DNA from: Alnus glutinosa
Taxonomy: Eukaryota > Streptophyta > Magnoliopsida > Fagales > Betulaceae
Length of the DNA: 64,000 nucleotides
NCBI RefSeq assembly: GCF_958979055.1
Contig: NC_084897.1
Location: forward strand, 27,120,628 to 27,184,627
Reading direction: 5' to 3'
Made by a program: the position numbers and the translations under genes. Shown one piece after another: positions 60,352 to 64,000 of the stretch (its first letter is position 1; each line of letters starts with the position of its first letter). Under the pieces are notes generated by a model. That model saw only the letters and a program-made list of their open reading frames with translations. It was not told the DNA's origin and searched no databases.

Positions 60352-63300
60352 GATTAGTTTACTGGTGGAGCATATCCTCTTTGATAATTCTCTCTGTATT
60401 TTCGTTTATGTTTTTCTCAGTTTCTTAAAGAAACGAGATTCTTTATCAATATCTTCAAGCGTGAAGTATTGTATATTGTAACTTATTGTTTAATGCGAGT
60501 TGAAGGAATCCACGTGTAATTGTGTATACTTTGACTTTTATTATTGATTTAATTTTTCACTTTTCTTTGTCCTGTATCTTGTTAGTTGATTACTTTCCTC
60601 TTATGTTCTGTTTGTTTCGACGTAAAATGATTTTCGTCGTAAAATGGTTTCAGGGAAGTCATTTTTTTAAAAAATATTTTTCGCCGAAAGTATTTTTCGG
60701 TGTTTGGCGCGTACAGAAAATCACAAATATTTTTCATATTTTCATTCAATCATATTAACCTATAAAAATGAATTTTTATTCAAAACATATAAATATTAAT
60801 ATAAAAATCATTGATAACGAGATTCGGTCATTGACCGACAAGATTCTGACCATTTTTACCCAATTCCGACTAATATAGCAAGAATTCAAGATAAAGGCCG
60901 GAATCTGGACAGTTTCGTCGGAATTTGGAATAGCCGGATTCCGGCCATCTGGCCGGTTCTGGCCTCTCTGGCCAGAGCCGACTGGGAGCCAGTCTCTCTG
61001 GCCAGAGCCTGCCGGGAACCGGCCTCTCTGGCCAGATCCGGCCAGATGGCTAGAAATTCGGCCTTTTTGGCCAGATCCAGTCAGATGGCCGGAATCCGGC
61101 CGGTCTGGCCAGATTCCGGCCAGATTGGTCGCCAGAATCTGGGCTGACCAGATTCCGGCGAAGGTGGCCGGATTCCGTCACCAGATTCCGGCGACATTAA
61201 CCAGATGTTGTCGGATTCCGATACTGGCAATATTTCGATAGTGGTCGGCTGCTTGAACGTGAACATCGACTATGTCGTTTAAAATAGATCGACCGTGTCT
61301 GGCGTCTTCGGAAAACGATTTACGCTTTTCATTTTCCGAAATTTACTAAGCATTTTTTGTCAAACAGAAATCATTTTTCGGTTGACTATTATTTTCGCCC
61401 CTATCAAACATCGGAAAATGTCGAAATCATTTTCCAGAAATCATTTTACGCCGAAACAAACGGAGCATTAATTTGAGTTGATGAGTTTAGATTAAATAAT
61501 TAACCAGCGGTCTTGTGGCCTTAAAATGTGTAAAAACTTAACCAAGAATGGTATAAACTCTTATGATATTACTGCTTCATATATTGAAGTGCCATGTTTA
61601 CATAGCATGACCAATATCTTCTTCAAGGTGTCCATTTTCACCTAAATAAACCCAAATCCTGAGTTAGCATTCTTATTTCTTGGATTTCCTATCATCCTTT
61701 CCCTGCTTATTTGAACCATGCTCATGCATGGCAAACAAATATAATTTAATTGCAAAATGATTTGGTAGTTTGACCACAGCAAGCCACTTAAGAAAGGGAC
61801 AATCACTTTCTTTGGTTCTGACTGTCAACTCGACATTTTTGAGTGTCATTAAAATTTTGAGCAACTTTTATTGTACAAATTCTACTACTCAACCTAGGAT
61901 TCAGGACCGACTCTTTCATTAGGCGGCTTAGACGGTTGCCTAAGACCCCAAGTGAAACAAGGCTCCCATAAGATAGGTTTGTAGAAAAAAAAAAAAAAAA
62001 AAAATTAAATAAGGCCTCTGCAAGGATTTTGACAAAAGGAATAATAGGTCCCATAAATAGGTAATTTGTAAAAAGAAAAAAATAAAATAAAATAAAATAA
62101 AATTAAAGCATCTATAACGATTTTGACAAAAGAGCATTATGCTATTCCTTGAATTACTGCAAGTTTCCAAGCCCGATCATGAAATTCGGTAATTACTATT
62201 TGAACCTAGACTTTCTAGCTCGACGACCATATCAGCTTCTCACATCATTCTAAACATGGTGCTTTCTTTGTTTTATATGAAATTTAGAAGATGAGATTCT
62301 TCCCCAAGACTGACCAGAATCATAAAATTCTTTACAATATGTTTTGAAGAATATCAGGTCAACTTTATCGGCTGACAAAAAGTAGATATAATGGGGTGAA
62401 TATATATATAATCTAATCATATATGTTAAATCATGTGATCTAAATTCGGATGATAATGCATACGACCATATAATTATATAATCTAAATTATTTAAATTTA
62501 TATATATTTTTTTCTTTTAATTATGATAATACTTAGATTATATAATCATATAATGTAAATATTATTATATGATTATGTGATCTCACATTTCATATTATCT
62601 TAAATCTTAGATCATTAGAAATGTGATATAATAATTCATAAGTATCTAATGATAATACTTAAATCATATAATGATTAAATATTAAGTAACCTTTATAAAT
62701 ATAATATATATTACTTAGTTACTAAAATACATACCTTGATACTTATATCTATATATCCCATATTTTTCTTCTTCTTTTTTTTTTTTATTCAAAAGTAACG
62801 TATAGTTAATCTGTGCCTCCTTAGAAAAGGAGGCCTTGAGATAAAAAGTATTAGGGCCTGGAATCAGGTCGCAACGACTAAACACATTTGGCATCTTTGC
62901 CTTATAGTAATTTTTGATATGCAATATATATATATATATATATATAGAGATTTTTTTTTTTTTTTTAAAGAAAATTGATATTCTTTAGAAATTTTTTTTG
63001 TAATTTAAAATGTAAAAACTAAAGTTGAGTCTAATTATTGTACAGATAGGCTTAGAATTTGCATGAACTTCAATTTTTTTTTTTTTTTTTATTATTATTA
63101 TTATTTTTTTGTACCACTATAAGCGCTCATAATGAGTTATTAGATGTAAGATATTTCTAAAACTCTCATTTTATGGTTAAAATAATTTAATTTGGCACTT
63201 GCGTGATCATTCCTATCATCTGTGCAATGAAGTCCTATAATAGACTCAATTGTCACCAACGAGATGTAGGATATAGAAAGCAAAATATACACACTATTCG

Positions 63301-63539
63301 GCTATACAACTTAATCCTGCTAAACTAATTACAGCACCTCTAGCTTTAGTACAATGTTGGAGCAAGATCAAGACTTCACAACATGATAGTAACTTAGAAG
63401 GTACTCAATCTGCTTGTGTTCACCAATATGGTCAACCTTGCCAATGCCCTAGCTCACGTGCCCCAAAGCCCTGCCTAGCAACTTCTCAAGTATTTTTCAT
63501 ATATAGGAAAAGTTACAAGCAACTCGCATAATAGAAACA
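60352..63539. other. Spacer between the lectin kinase and the kinesin
   Basis: No host gene. It holds a foldback element (60603-61468), a decayed hAT-like fragment around 61895-62110 (AGGCGGCTTAGACGGTTGCC, AAGACCCCAAGTGAAACAAGG) and an AT-rich tract at 62400-62720 with many ATATAATC/GATTATAT repeats. T and A runs are frequent. Confidence 0.5.
60603..61468. mobile_element. Foldback element, family CGAAACAAACGGA, copy 2
   Basis: The ends pair as ATGTTCTGTTTGTTTCGACG and, from the right, ATGCTCCGTTTGTTTCGGCG, with further paired arms (GTAAAATGATTT, TTTTTCGGTGTTTGG). The core (60830-61210) is a run of short CCGG-containing units such as TCTGGCCAGATCCGGCC and GATTCCGGCCATCTGGCCGG in both orientations. 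No coding capacity. Copy 1 is at 32637-33189. Confidence 0.78.
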
Positions 63540-63732
63540 TTACATAGAATGACGGCCATCTGTCCTATCTCTTGCTGGCCGTTCTTCTTGAATTTCTTCA
63601 AACTCCTCATCATCGCCTTTCCTACCAGCTTGCTCCTTCCAATAAGCAACCAACTTTTTCAATCGGGCTACCTCTTTGGATGAAATATTTTTGCTTGGAT
63701 CATTCACAATTGATCGAACTCTAGATGCATAC
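63540..63732 (-). CDS. KIN14E: Kinesin KIN-14E (KCBP/ZWICHEL type), last exon
   Basis: The last exon of a minus-strand gene whose rest lies beyond the right edge. A TTATCCAG acceptor precedes 63732; the 63 codons read YASRVRSIVNDPSKNISSKE, VARLKKLVAYWKEQAG, then an acidic and basic tail ending RTDGRHSM and TAA. YASRVR..I.ND is the end of the kinesin motor (neck helix side), and the KLVAYWKEQAG tail is typical of the kinesin-like calmodulin-binding protein, whose calmodulin-binding helix lies right after the motor. KCBP is a minus-end-directed microtubule motor with MyTH4-FERM domains, needed for trichome shape. The remaining sequence to the window end is intron. Confidence 0.88.
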
Positions 63733-64000
63733 CTGGATAAGCATAGAGGCAAAGCATTGTTAGAACAAACACTTGTATACTATAAATTTAAAAGGAAAGA
63801 ACAGTAGCTAATCAAGGCAGTGTCAAAGGCTGCAAGATGTCAAATTTCTAATTGATCTAAAAATAATCCATAACCAAAAATGTTGTCCCATATCAATATG
63901 CCACTAGCAAAGTTGGAATTGAAACTATAAAGCTTAATACCTTAAAATCATGAAATTTTCTAAAATCATCAAGCAATAAACATAAATCTCTATAATAATG
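63733..64000 (-). other. Intron of the KIN-14E gene
   Basis: AT-rich sequence upstream (on the minus strand) of the last kinesin exon. No further exon recognised before the window edge. Confidence 0.6.

Overview
This is plant nuclear DNA from a eudicot, probably a woody one. Evidence: spliced genes with GT-AG introns, families found in land plants (PILS, FAR1/FHY3, subtilase, L-type lectin kinase, arabinogalactan protein, KCBP kinesin), and AT-rich intergenic DNA crowded with Mutator, hAT, foldback, LINE and LTR elements. I cannot fix the species; the repeat style recalls trees such as Fagales, which is only an impression.

Host genes, left to right: (1) 30-1734 (+) the C-terminal 260 codons of a PIN-LIKES auxin carrier, cut by the left edge; (2) 2838-6916 (+) a complete FAR1-RELATED SEQUENCE 5-like gene, 787 aa in two exons, with a foldback MITE in its intron; (3) 7871-11381 (-) a complete nine-exon DGAT2 gene, 328 aa, facing FRS5 tail to tail; (4) 14874-22909 (-) a three-exon plastid membrane-protein gene, 187 aa, whose 7.4-kb last intron holds a nest of transposons; (5) 35336-39514 (+) a complete 11-exon subtilase, 766 aa; (6) 40688-41125 (-) a small coiled-coil protein; (7) 49981-50692 (+) a classical arabinogalactan-protein gene with an apparent frameshift before its GPI signal; (8) 56235-60351 (+) a complete lectin receptor kinase, 724 aa, two exons; (9) 63540-63732 (-) the last exon of a KCBP/KIN-14E kinesin, cut by the right edge.

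Mobile DNA: 15.1-22.3 kb is an old broken Ty1/copia element holding a foldback MITE, a miniature LTR element (TRIM) with a perfect 5-bp target duplication, a 429-bp hAT MITE with a perfect 8-bp duplication, and a 1.7-kb LTR element whose interior carries a spliced purple-acid-phosphatase-derived segment. 12.4-13.2 and 25.0-26.0 kb are two copies of a small Mutator-like element with GC-rich mirrored repeats. 29.2-32.0 and 51.2-53.8 kb are two larger Mutator-like elements, each with perfect 9-bp target duplications, related terminal repeats and captured host-gene pieces: a G-type lectin kinase piece and a DMP (DUF679) gene in the first; a pectin-methylesterase-inhibitor piece and a glycosyltransferase piece lacking its donor-binding box in the second. 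A LINE with ORF1 but no ORF2 lies at 43.4-45.3 kb, and a 5'-truncated LINE tail at 46.7-47.3 kb.

The host genes have no obvious shared pathway; this is an ordinary gene neighbourhood. The most interesting material is the gene capture: three independent elements of two classes carry pieces of at least five host genes within 34 kb. All exon limits were set by eye from splice consensus, reading frame and remembered family sequences; no alignment was run.
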